NCBI GenBank assembly: GCA_007131045.1
Contig: SLRI01000455.1
Location: 1 to 11,911, forward strand
DNA length: 11,911 bases
From: Rhodospirillales bacterium
GTDB taxonomy: Bacteria > Pseudomonadota > Alphaproteobacteria > Geminicoccales > Geminicoccaceae
Direction: 5' to 3'
A model generated the notes under the pieces. The model had not been told where the DNA came from, made no database searches, and saw only the letters and a program-made list of their open reading frames with translations. Each line of letters begins with the position of its first letter. Positions within the stretch are counted from its first letter, which is position 1. Below, piece by piece: positions 6,134 through 11,911 of the stretch. The position numbers and the translations under genes are program-made.

Positions 6134-7975
6134 TCAGGCACTCCTCGAGCGCAGCACGGCTTGGCTCGACTTGACCACGCCGAAAGCATCCTTGAGGTGC
6201 TTGCGCTCCATCGCCGAAAGCGTGCTGGGCGACAGGAAGTTGTCGGGCCGCTTGCCGTCCCGCACCTGGCGGGCCTGATGCTCGAGCCGGATGCGCGAGA
6301 TCAGGTCGTAGGCGTCGATCAGATCGGCGGCGGCGCCCTCGTTCAAAACCCCTTCACGGCGGGCGGCGATCAGCCGGTCGCGGGTGTTGACGTCCTCGAT
6401 CGCCCCATCGAGGGCGTAGACCCGGGCGAGATCGACGATCGGCACCACGCCGTTGAGCTTGAGGTCGAGGGTGTTTCGGTGCTCGCCCGAGCGGATCAGG
6501 GCGAAGCCCTGAAACAGGCTCAAGGGCGGCACGTGCTTGAGCGAATTGGCGATCATGTGGGCGCGGAAGATGCTGTTCTTGCGCGCCGCCTCGAGCGTCA
6601 TCCGCTGCAGGCCGGAGAACAGCGCCGTCTCGCCCGAGATCGGGCGGAGATCGAACATCACCGAGGAGAGCATCTGCGCCATCGGGTCGGGCTCGTCGAT
6701 CCAGCCGCGGAAGTAGCGCCGCCAGGTGCTGCCCTTGACCCGCCACTTGGGGGTGCTCGCCATCATCTCGCCCGGGCAGTAGATGTAGCCGCAGGCATCG
6801 AGCCCGTCGCAGACGCGCTTGGCGAGCTCGGCGAAATAGGCCTCGTGGGCTTTCTCGTCGTAGCTTTCGTCGAGGATGATGCAGTTGTCCTGGTCCGAGA
6901 CGCCGGTCTGCTCCCGCCTGCCCTGGCTGCCGCAGGCGAGCCAGAGATAGGGCACGGGCGGCGGGCCCAGATCCACCTCGGCGAGCTTGATCAGCCGCTT
7001 GGTGACGGCGTCGGTGACCGAGGTGACGAGCTGGCCCACCTTGAAGGCCTCGACCCCCGCACCCACCAGTTGCGCCAGCAGTTGCGGCACCTCGGCGACG
7101 ACGGCGGCGATGTCCTCGATCTTGACCGCCTTGTTGATGTCGCCGATCAGGAAGGTGACCGAGATCGACTGCCGGCGGATCAGGTTGGTGCGGGTGACGA
7201 TGCCGACGAGCCGGCCCTGCTCGGCGATCGGCAGGTGGCCGATCTGCCGCTCGCCCATCGCCAGCAGCGCATCGAAGACCAGGGCGTCGGGCGGCAGCGT
7301 CAACGGATCGGCGGTCATCACCTCGCGGATCGGCGTGTCCGGCCCGCGGCCCGCGGCAACTACCCGGCCAGCGAGATCACCGGTGGTGAGAATCCCGACG
7401 AGGCCGGTCTCGTCGGCCACCGGCAGGCACGAGATGGTCTTCTCGTGCATCAACCGCCCCGCCTCCTGCACGGTGGCGTCGGGGGAGACGCTGATCGGCC
7501 GGATGGTCATGATGTCGGACAGCCGATTGGTGATCAGCGCGTCGCCGCCGTCGGCCGAGAAGATCGGCTTGCGGTCGGCACCGGTGCGCAGCCGCTCGAA
7601 ATAGCGGGCGAAGTCCGAATAGGTTCGGAGGTAATCGAGAAAGACGTCCTTGGGCAGCTCGAGCAACCGCGTATCGGCGCCGGCCACGGCGCGGTTGGGG
7701 CCCTTGCCGTCGCGCAGGATGCCGCGCGCGCCGATGCCCTCGCCCGGGGAGAATCGGGTGATGGTCTCGCCATCGGAGGAGACGACGTCGATCACCCCTT
7801 CGAGCACGACCGAGAAGTTCGCGACGGGTGCCCCCTTCTCGTAGAGCACGGTGCCCTGATCGAGCCTGCGGATGTCGCTCGCCTCGATCAGGTTGACCAG
7901 CACGTCCTCCGCCAACAGGTCGAAGGGATGGTGCCGGGCGAGGAAGTCCGTGAGGTCGGCTTTGGCTTCCGTCAT
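6134..7975 (-). CDS. DUF294 protein: cNMP-binding-like, two CBS domains, nucleotidyltransferase
   Basis: A 613-residue cytoplasmic protein with the classic DUF294 layout: a cNMP-binding-like fold (about 10-130), CBS pair (about 151-206 and 217-272), a GlnD/GlnE-like nucleotidyltransferase domain (about 295-440) and a helical C-terminal domain (about 470-605). The NTase signature is complete: ACGSQGRREQ (G349, S350, G352, R353) followed by SDQD with metal-binding D361 and D363. In the cyclic-nucleotide fold the usual phosphate-binding glutamate is missing (GIGARG in place of FGE-type), so ordinary cAMP binding is doubtful. CBS domains commonly sense adenosine nucleotides. The likely activity is transfer of a nucleotide to a protein or small molecule, not yet defined. 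ATG 7975 has GGA 6 nt upstream. An in-frame GTG at 7993 would add six residues but directly abuts AGGAA with no spacing. It heads the four-gene run ending in the exonuclease. Confidence 0.9.
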   Translation of the reverse strand: MTEAKADLTDFLARHHPFDLLAEDVLVNLIEASDIRRLDQGTVLYEKGAPVANFSVVLEGVIDVVSSDGETITRFSPGEGIGARGILRDGKGPNRAVAGADTRLLELPKDVFLDYLRTYSDFARYFERLRTGADRKPIFSADGGDALITNRLSDIMTIRPISVSPDATVQEAGRLMHEKTISCLPVADETGLVGILTTGDLAGRVVAAGRGPDTPIREVMTADPLTLPPDALVFDALLAMGERQIGHLPIAEQGRLVGIVTRTNLIRRQSISVTFLIGDINKAVKIEDIAAVVAEVPQLLAQLVGAGVEAFKVGQLVTSVTDAVTKRLIKLAEVDLGPPPVPYLWLACGSQGRREQTGVSDQDNCIILDESYDEKAHEAYFAELAKRVCDGLDACGYIYCPGEMMASTPKWRVKGSTWRRYFRGWIDEPDPMAQMLSSVMFDLRPISGETALFSGLQRMTLEAARKNSIFRAHMIANSLKHVPPLSLFQGFALIRSGEHRNTLDLKLNGVVPIVDLARVYALDGAIEDVNTRDRLIAARREGVLNEGAAADLIDAYDLISRIRLEHQARQVRDGKRPDNFLSPSTLSAMERKHLKDAFGVVKSSQAVLRSRSA

Positions 7976-7993
7976 GCCGTGTCCATCGTCCAC

Positions 7994-8037
7994 TTCCTGG
8001 CGAAACGTTCCTGGCTAATCGGTTCCTGGCGAACCGG
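7994..8037. repeat. Three direct repeats of TTCCTGGCGAACCGG in the DUF294 leader
   Basis: On the + strand the units are 7994-8007, 8008-8022 and 8023-8037, each starting TTCCTGGC. Read on the coding (-) strand each ends in GCCAGGAA, a Shine-Dalgarno-like sequence, with a 14-15 nt period. The array ends 18 nt before the ATG chosen for the DUF294 gene and directly abuts the alternative GTG. An in-frame TAG inside the second unit shows that the array is not part of that reading frame. It may be a set of regulator sites, a translation-control element, or a small tandem duplication. Confidence 0.75.
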
Positions 8038-8065
8038 AGGCCGACGCCCGTCGCCGTGCCACCGG

Positions 8066-8100
8066 AAAAAAATGGACCCCGATCATCGGAGCGGGGTCCA
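8066..8100 (-). terminator. Intrinsic terminator for the DUF4212-symporter operon
   Basis: On the - strand TGGACCCCG pairs with CGGGGTCCA (9 bp, 8100-8092 with 8081-8073) around a 10-nt loop and is followed directly by seven T residues (8072-8066). It lies 61 nt after the symporter stop codon. Stem plus U-tract is the standard Rho-independent form, so the downstream DUF294 run probably needs its own promoter or readthrough. Confidence 0.88.
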
Positions 8101-8120
8101 GAGGTCACGTCAAGCGTTTC

Positions 8121-8153
8121 GGCTCGGGGCAGCGGCTAGCCCTGCCCCGAGCC
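8121..8153 (-). terminator. Strong 12-bp hairpin just after the symporter stop codon
   Basis: GGCTCGGGGCAG (8121-8132) pairs perfectly with CTGCCCCGAGCC (8142-8153) around a 9-nt loop. It starts 8 nt after the symporter stop codon (8164-8162). No T-run follows on the - strand. With the true terminator 20 nt further on, it may serve as a 3' stabiliser or as a first, Rho-assisted stop. Confidence 0.6.
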
Positions 8154-8161
8154 GTTGACCG

Positions 8162-9940
8162 TCAGTGGTCGACGGCAGCGCCCGAGCCACGCGGCACGCG
8201 CACGCTTTCGACCAGTTCCTGGATCTCGACCGGCGGCTCTTTCGTCAAAGCCGAGACACCATAGGCGACCCCGAAGTTGACGATGGCACCGACGGCACCG
8301 ATCGACAGCGGCGAGATGCCGAGGACCCAGAACTCCTCCGTGTCGGGGAACTGGTTGGTCCCGGGCAGGAACAGCCAGCCCTTGTAGATGAAGATGTAGA
8401 CCACGGTGAAGATCAACCCCGACAGCATGCCCGCGCTCGCCCCCCAGCTGTTGATGCGCTTGGAGAAGATGCCCATCATCAGCGCCGGGAAGATCGACGC
8501 GGCGGCGATGCCGAAGGCCAAGGCCACCGTTTGCGCCGCGAACCCGGGGGGATTGAGCCCGAGATACGTCGCCAAGACGATCGCGAAGGTCATCGAGATT
8601 CTGGCTGCCCAGAGCTCACCCTTGTCCGAGATGTTCGGGTTGATGATGCTCTTGATCAGGTCGTGGCTGATCGCGGACGAGATGGCCAGGAGCAGCCCTG
8701 CCGCGGTCGAGAGGGCGGCGGCCAGACCGCCGGCGGCGACCAGGGCCACCACCCAGTTGGGCAGTTGCGCGATCTCCGGGTTGGCGAGCACCAGGATGTC
8801 CTGGTTGATGGTCAGCTCGTTGCCTTCCCAGCCCCACTCTTCCCGCGCCATCTGGTCGAACGCTTCGTTGCGGTCGTTGTAGAACTGAATCCGGCCGTCA
8901 TCGTTGCGATCGGTCCACGAGATGAGGCCGGTCTGCTCCCAGGTGCGGAACCAGTCGGGCCGTTCCTCGTAGGCCAGGCTGCCGTCCTCGGCACCGACCG
9001 GACCCGGCTGCACCGTCTCCATGATGTTGAGGCGGGCCATCGCGCCCACGGCCGGGGCCGTCAGGTAGAGCAGGGCGATGAAGACCAGCGCCCAGCCGGC
9101 GGACCAGCGCGCATCGGCGACCTTCGGCACGGTGAAGAAGCGGATGATGACGTGCGGCAGGCCGGCCGTGCCGATCATCAGCGACATGGTGAACAGCACC
9201 ATGTTGAGGGTGTTGGTGTGGTGGCCGGTATAGGAGTTGAAGCCGAGATCGGTGATCACCTGATCGAGGCGGACGAGCAGCGGCACGCCTTCCTGGACGG
9301 TGTTGGAGAAGAGCCCCAAGGGCGGGATCGGGTTGCCGGTGATGTTCAAGGAGATGAAGATCGCGGGCACCGTGTAGGCCGTGATCAGCACCACGTACTG
9401 GGCGACCTGGGTATAGGTGATGCCCTTCATCCCGCCCAAGACGGCGTAGAAGAAGACGATGGCCGCACCGATGAACAGGCCCGTCGAGGCATCGACCTGC
9501 AGGAAGCGGGCGAAGGTGACGCCGACGCCGGTCATCTGGCCGATGACGTAGGTGACCGAGGCCACGATCAGGCAGATGACCGCAATGACGCGGGCACCCT
9601 GGCTGTAGAACCGGTCGCCGATGAACTCGGGCACCGTGTACTTGCCGAACTTGCGCAAGTAGGGGGCCAAGAGGCAGGCGAGCAGCACGTAGCCGCCGGT
9701 CCAACCCATCAAGAAGCTGGAATTGTCGTAGCCGACGAAGGCGATGAGGCCGGCCATCGAGATGAAGGAGGCGGCCGACATCCAGTCGGCGGCGGTCGCC
9801 ATGCCGTTGGTGACCGGGTGGATGCCGCGGCCGGCCGTATAGAATTCACCCGTGGTGGCAGCCTTGGCCCAGACGGCGATACCGACGTAGAGCGCAAAGG
9901 TCGCGCCCACGACGAGGTAAATGAGGGTTTGTTGTTCCAT
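8162..9940 (-). CDS. Sodium:solute symporter, VC_2705 (ActP-like) subfamily, large subunit
   Basis: A 592-residue inner-membrane transporter of the SSS family with about 13 hydrophobic segments. The start of the family signature is clear: FYTAGRGIHPVTNGMATAADWMSAASF begins at residue 33 (quoted in part as TAADWMSAASFIS, 49-61). Further family features are VLGGMKGITYTQVAQYVVLI around 167-186 and AAALSTAAGLLLAISSAISHD around 407-427. An insertion of about 90 residues (308-395) sits between membrane segments and contains DRNDDGRIQFYN (344-355), which resembles an EF-hand or dockerin calcium loop. The start ATG 9940 has AGGGAGAA about 8 nt upstream. It lies 26 nt after the DUF4212 gene, the usual small-subunit partner of this subfamily. 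By kinship with ActP it likely imports acetate or another short carboxylate with sodium, but the substrate cannot be read from the sequence. Confidence 0.93.
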   Translation of the reverse strand: MEQQTLIYLVVGATFALYVGIAVWAKAATTGEFYTAGRGIHPVTNGMATAADWMSAASFISMAGLIAFVGYDNSSFLMGWTGGYVLLACLLAPYLRKFGKYTVPEFIGDRFYSQGARVIAVICLIVASVTYVIGQMTGVGVTFARFLQVDASTGLFIGAAIVFFYAVLGGMKGITYTQVAQYVVLITAYTVPAIFISLNITGNPIPPLGLFSNTVQEGVPLLVRLDQVITDLGFNSYTGHHTNTLNMVLFTMSLMIGTAGLPHVIIRFFTVPKVADARWSAGWALVFIALLYLTAPAVGAMARLNIMETVQPGPVGAEDGSLAYEERPDWFRTWEQTGLISWTDRNDDGRIQFYNDRNEAFDQMAREEWGWEGNELTINQDILVLANPEIAQLPNWVVALVAAGGLAAALSTAAGLLLAISSAISHDLIKSIINPNISDKGELWAARISMTFAIVLATYLGLNPPGFAAQTVALAFGIAAASIFPALMMGIFSKRINSWGASAGMLSGLIFTVVYIFIYKGWLFLPGTNQFPDTEEFWVLGISPLSIGAVGAIVNFGVAYGVSALTKEPPVEIQELVESVRVPRGSGAAVDH

Positions 9941-9966
9941 GATCCGCGTTCTCCCTTGGGACCGGT

Positions 9967-10227
9967 CTACTCGTCGGCGCCGTGTTTGCGGTCGAGCGCG
10001 TTCATGCGGAACGCGTAGTAGAAGATCAGGATGATGAAGACGATGATCGAGCCTTGCTGGGCGAACCAGAACCCTAGATCGGTGCCGCCCACCTCGATGC
10101 CCGAGAGCAGCGGCCGGAACAGGATGCCGCCGCCGAACGAGACGAGTGCCCAAACGATGAGCACGTTGCGGATGAGCTTGAGATTGGCTGACCAATAGGC
10201 TGCCGCGTCGGTATTTTCCTGCCGCAT
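9967..10227 (-). CDS. DUF4212 small subunit of the sodium:solute symporter
   Basis: An 86-residue membrane protein with the family pattern YWSANLKLI near the N-terminus (11-19), a first TM at about 20-40, GTDLGFWFAQQGSI (48-61), and a second TM at about 58-73 ending in MNALDRKHG. This matches the putative solute:sodium symporter small subunit family, which is nearly always encoded just before a VC_2705-type symporter, as here. The start ATG 10227 has a strong GGGGAGG 4-5 nt upstream. It is probably needed for assembly or activity of the large subunit in the inner membrane. It is the first gene of its operon, so the operon promoter should lie in the divergent region to its right (10228-10658). 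Confidence 0.92.
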   Translation of the reverse strand: MRQENTDAAAYWSANLKLIRNVLIVWALVSFGGGILFRPLLSGIEVGGTDLGFWFAQQGSIIVFIILIFYYAFRMNALDRKHGADE

Positions 10228-10427
10228 TGGACCTCCCCTGGAGTGCGTGTCGGAGTGCTGGCCGGGGAGCGGCTAGAACTCACCGACCCGGTGCAGCCTT
10301 CATAACTTCGGCGCCGGGGCTTGAAACGGGTCTAATGCGCGCATGCGGCAAACATTGCTCGCCGGTGACCTGCCTGCAATGGTCCGTGCCGCGACGCGCG
10401 CGAGATCGACCAATGCGACATAAAGCT

Positions 10428-10464
10428 CGACACTTCAGTGAGTTGCGACCGACCAGAAGTGTCG
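10428..10464. promoter_or_regulatory. Spaced 9-bp inverted repeat CGACACTTC / GAAGTGTCG
   Basis: CGACACTTC (10428-10436) and GAAGTGTCG (10456-10464) are exact reverse complements with a 19-nt spacer, so the half-site centres are 28 bp apart. It lies about 200 nt upstream of both gene starts. It could be two half-sites for a regulator or a transient hairpin. No T-run follows, so a terminator is unlikely. Confidence 0.45.
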
Positions 10465-10492
10465 GGTCCATGCGGAATGTGCTTGGACAGAT

Positions 10493-10511
10493 TTATTTTG
10501 CGACAAAATAA
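10493..10511. promoter_or_regulatory. AT-rich 19-bp palindrome TTATTTTGCGACAAAATAA
   Basis: Two 8-bp arms, TTATTTTG and CAAAATAA, surround CGA. It is the most AT-rich stretch of a very GC-rich window and is almost perfectly symmetric, as expected of a repressor or activator operator. As an RNA hairpin it would be weak, and no GC stem precedes a U-run, so a protein-binding site is favoured. Confidence 0.5.
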
Positions 10512-10537
10512 CGCGGCGTGTCCGAAATGCATCGACT

Positions 10538-10549
10538 GCGGTCGACCGC
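10538..10549. promoter_or_regulatory. 12-bp perfect palindrome GCGGTCGACCGC
   Basis: A spacer-free palindrome, also flanked by CTGCGG/CCGCAG arms (10536-10541 and 10549-10554) that can form an alternative stem. It lies 17 nt before the FNR-like box. In GC-rich DNA such palindromes arise by chance fairly often, so confidence is low. Confidence 0.25.
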
Positions 10550-10565
10550 CGCAGGGCGTCCGCCG

Positions 10566-10579
10566 TTGACGCAAATCAA
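10566..10579 (+). promoter_or_regulatory. FNR/FixK-type binding site TTGACGCAAATCAA
   Basis: TTGAC-N4-ATCAA matches the FNR-family consensus TTGAT-N4-ATCAA at nine of ten defined positions. The first half-site ends in C, as is common in alphaproteobacterial FnrL/FixK targets. The centre is about 86 nt upstream of the SQOR-like ATG. If it acted in a class II position (-41.5), transcription would start near 10614, and GTAATT/TAATTG around 10601-10607 would fall at -10. It could equally act on the divergent symporter operon, but its closeness favours the SQOR-like gene. Confidence 0.65.
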
Positions 10580-10592
10580 TTACATAGTTCGT

Positions 10593-10608
10593 GCAATTGC
10601 GTAATTGC
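10593..10608. promoter_or_regulatory. Inverted repeat GCAATT-N4-AATTGC near the presumed SQOR-like promoter
   Basis: GCAATT (10593-10598) and AATTGC (10603-10608) are reverse complements separated by GCGT. The repeat begins 13 nt after the FNR-like box and covers the place where a -10 element would sit. A regulator bound here could repress by blocking RNA polymerase. It does not match the ATTC-N8-GAAT pattern I associate with BigR/SqrR-type sulfide regulators. Confidence 0.4.
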
Positions 10609-10658
10609 CTTCCAGCGACGGGCCACGGCAGGGGTTGTGGCGCAACGGGAGGTCCAGG

Positions 10659-11911
10659 ATGTTCAAAATGGCAGGCCGGGATGCCGGCACGTTCGAAGCT
10701 TTCACCAGGCGCACCGGGCGGCGGCGCTTTTTGCAGTCGGCGGCGGCCGCCGGCCTCGGCGGTGCCTGGTTCTTCGGCCCGGGTGCCGGACGCGCCGCGC
10801 CCGTGCGCACCAGTGCCCGGATCGTCATCGCCGGTGCCGGTGCCGCCGGTCTCGCCACCGCCGCCCGGCTCAGCGCCAGCCTCGACGGTGCGACCATCAC
10901 CATCATCGACGGGCGCAAGGCGCACTACTACCAGCCCGGCTTCACGCTGATCGCCTCGGGCCTGAAGCAGCCCGGCTACTCGACCTCGACGACGGGCCAG
11001 TTCGTGCCGCGCGGCGTCGACTGGATCGAGGAGGCGGTGGCCGAGATCGACCCCGACGCCAACCAGGTCGTGACCCTGAGCGGCACGCGCGTCGCTTATG
11101 ACTACCTCTTCGTCGCCACCGGCCTGAAGCTCGACTACGACGCCATCGACGGCATGTCGGTCGATCTCATCGGCAAAAACGGCATCGGCAGCGTCTACGC
11201 CGGCCCCGAGGCCGCAGCGTCCACCTATGCCGAGATGTCGCGCTTCGCCGATGCGGGCGGCGTCGGGCTCTTTCTCCGGCCCGAGACCGAGATGAAGTGC
11301 GCCGGAGCACCCCTGAAGTACACCTTCATCACCGAGGACACGCTGAGTAGGCGCGGCAATCGCGACAAGGCCGAGCTGATCTACGCCTGCCCGCAAGGCG
11401 CCCTCTTCTCGGTGCCGATCGTCGCCGAGAAGGTCCGCATGCTCTACGGCGAGCGCGGCATCGAAACCCGGTTCCGCCACACGCTGCGCGCCATCGAGCC
11501 CGGCCGCAAGGTCGCGATCTTCGAGACCGAGACGGGCCCGAGCGAGATCGCCTACGACTTCGTCAACGTCGTGCCGCCGATGCGCGCCGCCGATGCCGTC
11601 CGCAACAGCCCGCTGCCCTGGCAGGACGGCAACTGGGCCGCAGACGGCTGGATCGAGGTCGACCGCGACAACCTCCGCCACGTCCGCTACCCCAACGTCT
11701 TCGCCGTCGGCGACGTCGCCGGCGTGCCCAAGGGCAAGACCGCGGCGAGCGTCAAGTGGCAGGTGCCGGTGGCGGTCGACCATCTGGTCGAGGAGCTCGC
11801 CGGACGGCAGAGCCAGGAGGTCTTCAACGGCTACACCTCCTGCCCGCTGATCACCCGGATCGGCCGGGCGATGCTGGTCGAGTTCGACTACAACGACAAC
11901 CTGGTGCCCTC
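10659..11911 (+). CDS. SQOR-type sulfide:quinone oxidoreductase-like flavoprotein with Tat signal, 3' end outside window
   Basis: The frame is open from ATG 10659 to the right edge, 417 codons without a stop; only a short C-terminal part is missing. GGGAGG (10647-10652) lies 6 nt before the start. The N-terminus has a twin-arginine motif, GRRRFLQ (20-26), then a hydrophobic stretch and a likely cleavage site after GRAA (44-47), so export of the folded FAD protein is predicted. The Rossmann motif is IVIAGAGAAGLATAARL (55-71), and the second FAD motif is VFAVGDVAG (347-355). MKCAGAPLK (C214) and YTSCPLIT (C395) match the redox-active cysteine pair of human SQOR and other type II SQRs; FVNVVPPM (301-308) and VEFDYN (407-412) also match. 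It probably oxidises sulfide, passing electrons to quinone or a c-type cytochrome. A third cysteine, C244, is also present. Sulfide specificity is inferred. Confidence 0.88.
   Translation, partial: MFKMAGRDAGTFEAFTRRTGRRRFLQSAAAAGLGGAWFFGPGAGRAAPVRTSARIVIAGAGAAGLATAARLSASLDGATITIIDGRKAHYYQPGFTLIASGLKQPGYSTSTTGQFVPRGVDWIEEAVAEIDPDANQVVTLSGTRVAYDYLFVATGLKLDYDAIDGMSVDLIGKNGIGSVYAGPEAAASTYAEMSRFADAGGVGLFLRPETEMKCAGAPLKYTFITEDTLSRRGNRDKAELIYACPQGALFSVPIVAEKVRMLYGERGIETRFRHTLRAIEPGRKVAIFETETGPSEIAYDFVNVVPPMRAADAVRNSPLPWQDGNWAADGWIEVDRDNLRHVRYPNVFAVGDVAGVPKGKTAASVKWQVPVAVDHLVEELAGRQSQEVFNGYTSCPLITRIGRAMLVEFDYNDNLVP

Larger units (their letters stand above)
10228..10658. promoter_or_regulatory. Divergent intergenic region between symporter operon and SQOR-like gene
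   Basis: This 431-nt gap separates two genes read away from each other and must hold promoters for both. It is locally more AT-rich than the genes, mainly around 10490-10515 and 10566-10610. It contains at least five dyads or boxes, listed separately, and no supported gene. A 10-bp palindrome ATGCGCGCAT lies at 10335-10344. I could not identify a convincing -35/-10 pair for the symporter operon. Confidence 0.7.

Noticed and set aside
6161..8158. Long + strand open frame (665 codons) opposite the DUF294 gene
   Set aside because: Low-complexity His/Asp/Gly-rich translation with no recognisable domain, running across the terminator region; a shadow of codon bias in the - strand gene.
8165..10018. 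Long + strand open frame (617 codons) opposite the symporter
   Set aside because: It is charged, has no hydrophobic pattern and is explained by the reverse complement of a confirmed membrane protein gene.
10375..10391. Possible sigma-54 promoter for the symporter operon (GGCACG...TTGCA on the - strand)
   Set aside because: The GG and GC dinucleotides are 11 bp apart instead of the required 10. A similar TGGCACG downstream of the terminator near 8062 has the same fault.
10493..10511. Rho-independent terminator at the AT-rich palindrome
   Set aside because: The stem is almost all A-T pairs, no U-tract follows, and it lies between divergent genes where no transcript should end.
10332..11783. 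Long - strand open frame (483 codons) opposite the SQOR-like gene and its promoter
   Set aside because: It runs antisense to FAD motifs and a Tat signal on the + strand and through the AT-rich dyads; no family features.

Overview
The window is GC-rich chromosomal DNA with bacterial operon structure. The gene families and their order suggest an alphaproteobacterium, most likely of the Rhodospirillales type: a MatB-type acyl-CoA synthetase, a VC_2705-type sodium:solute symporter with its DUF4212 small subunit, DUF294 and DnaQ-like exonuclease partners, and a Tat-exported SQOR-type flavoprotein. This placement is inferred from gene content and base composition, not from a marker gene. No tRNA, rRNA, transposase, CRISPR array or other mobile element was seen.

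Left part (1-2795, + strand): the 3' end of a malonyl-CoA synthetase gene (matB-like). It is followed by a 166-nt spacer carrying three consecutive inverted repeats, then a complete amidase-signature hydrolase, then a 46-residue lipoprotein. This strand meets the opposite strand in a 193-nt convergent gap (2796-2988), which holds a GC-rich dyad and six copies of a 10-bp tandem repeat.

Centre (2989-10227, - strand, read right to left): DUF4212 small subunit and sodium:solute symporter, then two hairpins (the second a good intrinsic terminator), then three 14-15-nt direct repeats. After these come a DUF294 protein (cNMP-like, two CBS domains, nucleotidyltransferase), a 181-residue two-TM protein of unknown function, a single-domain response regulator, and a 713-residue membrane protein. 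That last protein joins a PAS/histidine-kinase-like sensor with degenerate catalytic boxes to an intact DEDDh 3'-5' exonuclease. The symporter, DUF294 and exonuclease association recurs in proteobacteria near acetate-type (ActP-like) transporters, but its biochemical logic is not established. It is the best candidate here for an undescribed system: a receiver, a CBS-gated nucleotidyltransferase and a sensor-tethered exonuclease next to a carboxylate-type transporter.

Right part (10228-11911): a 431-nt divergent regulatory region with several dyads and an FNR/FixK-like box, then the 5' 417 codons of a sulfide:quinone oxidoreductase-like flavoprotein. It has a twin-arginine signal and the two cysteines typical of the SQOR (type II) group, and it runs off the right edge.
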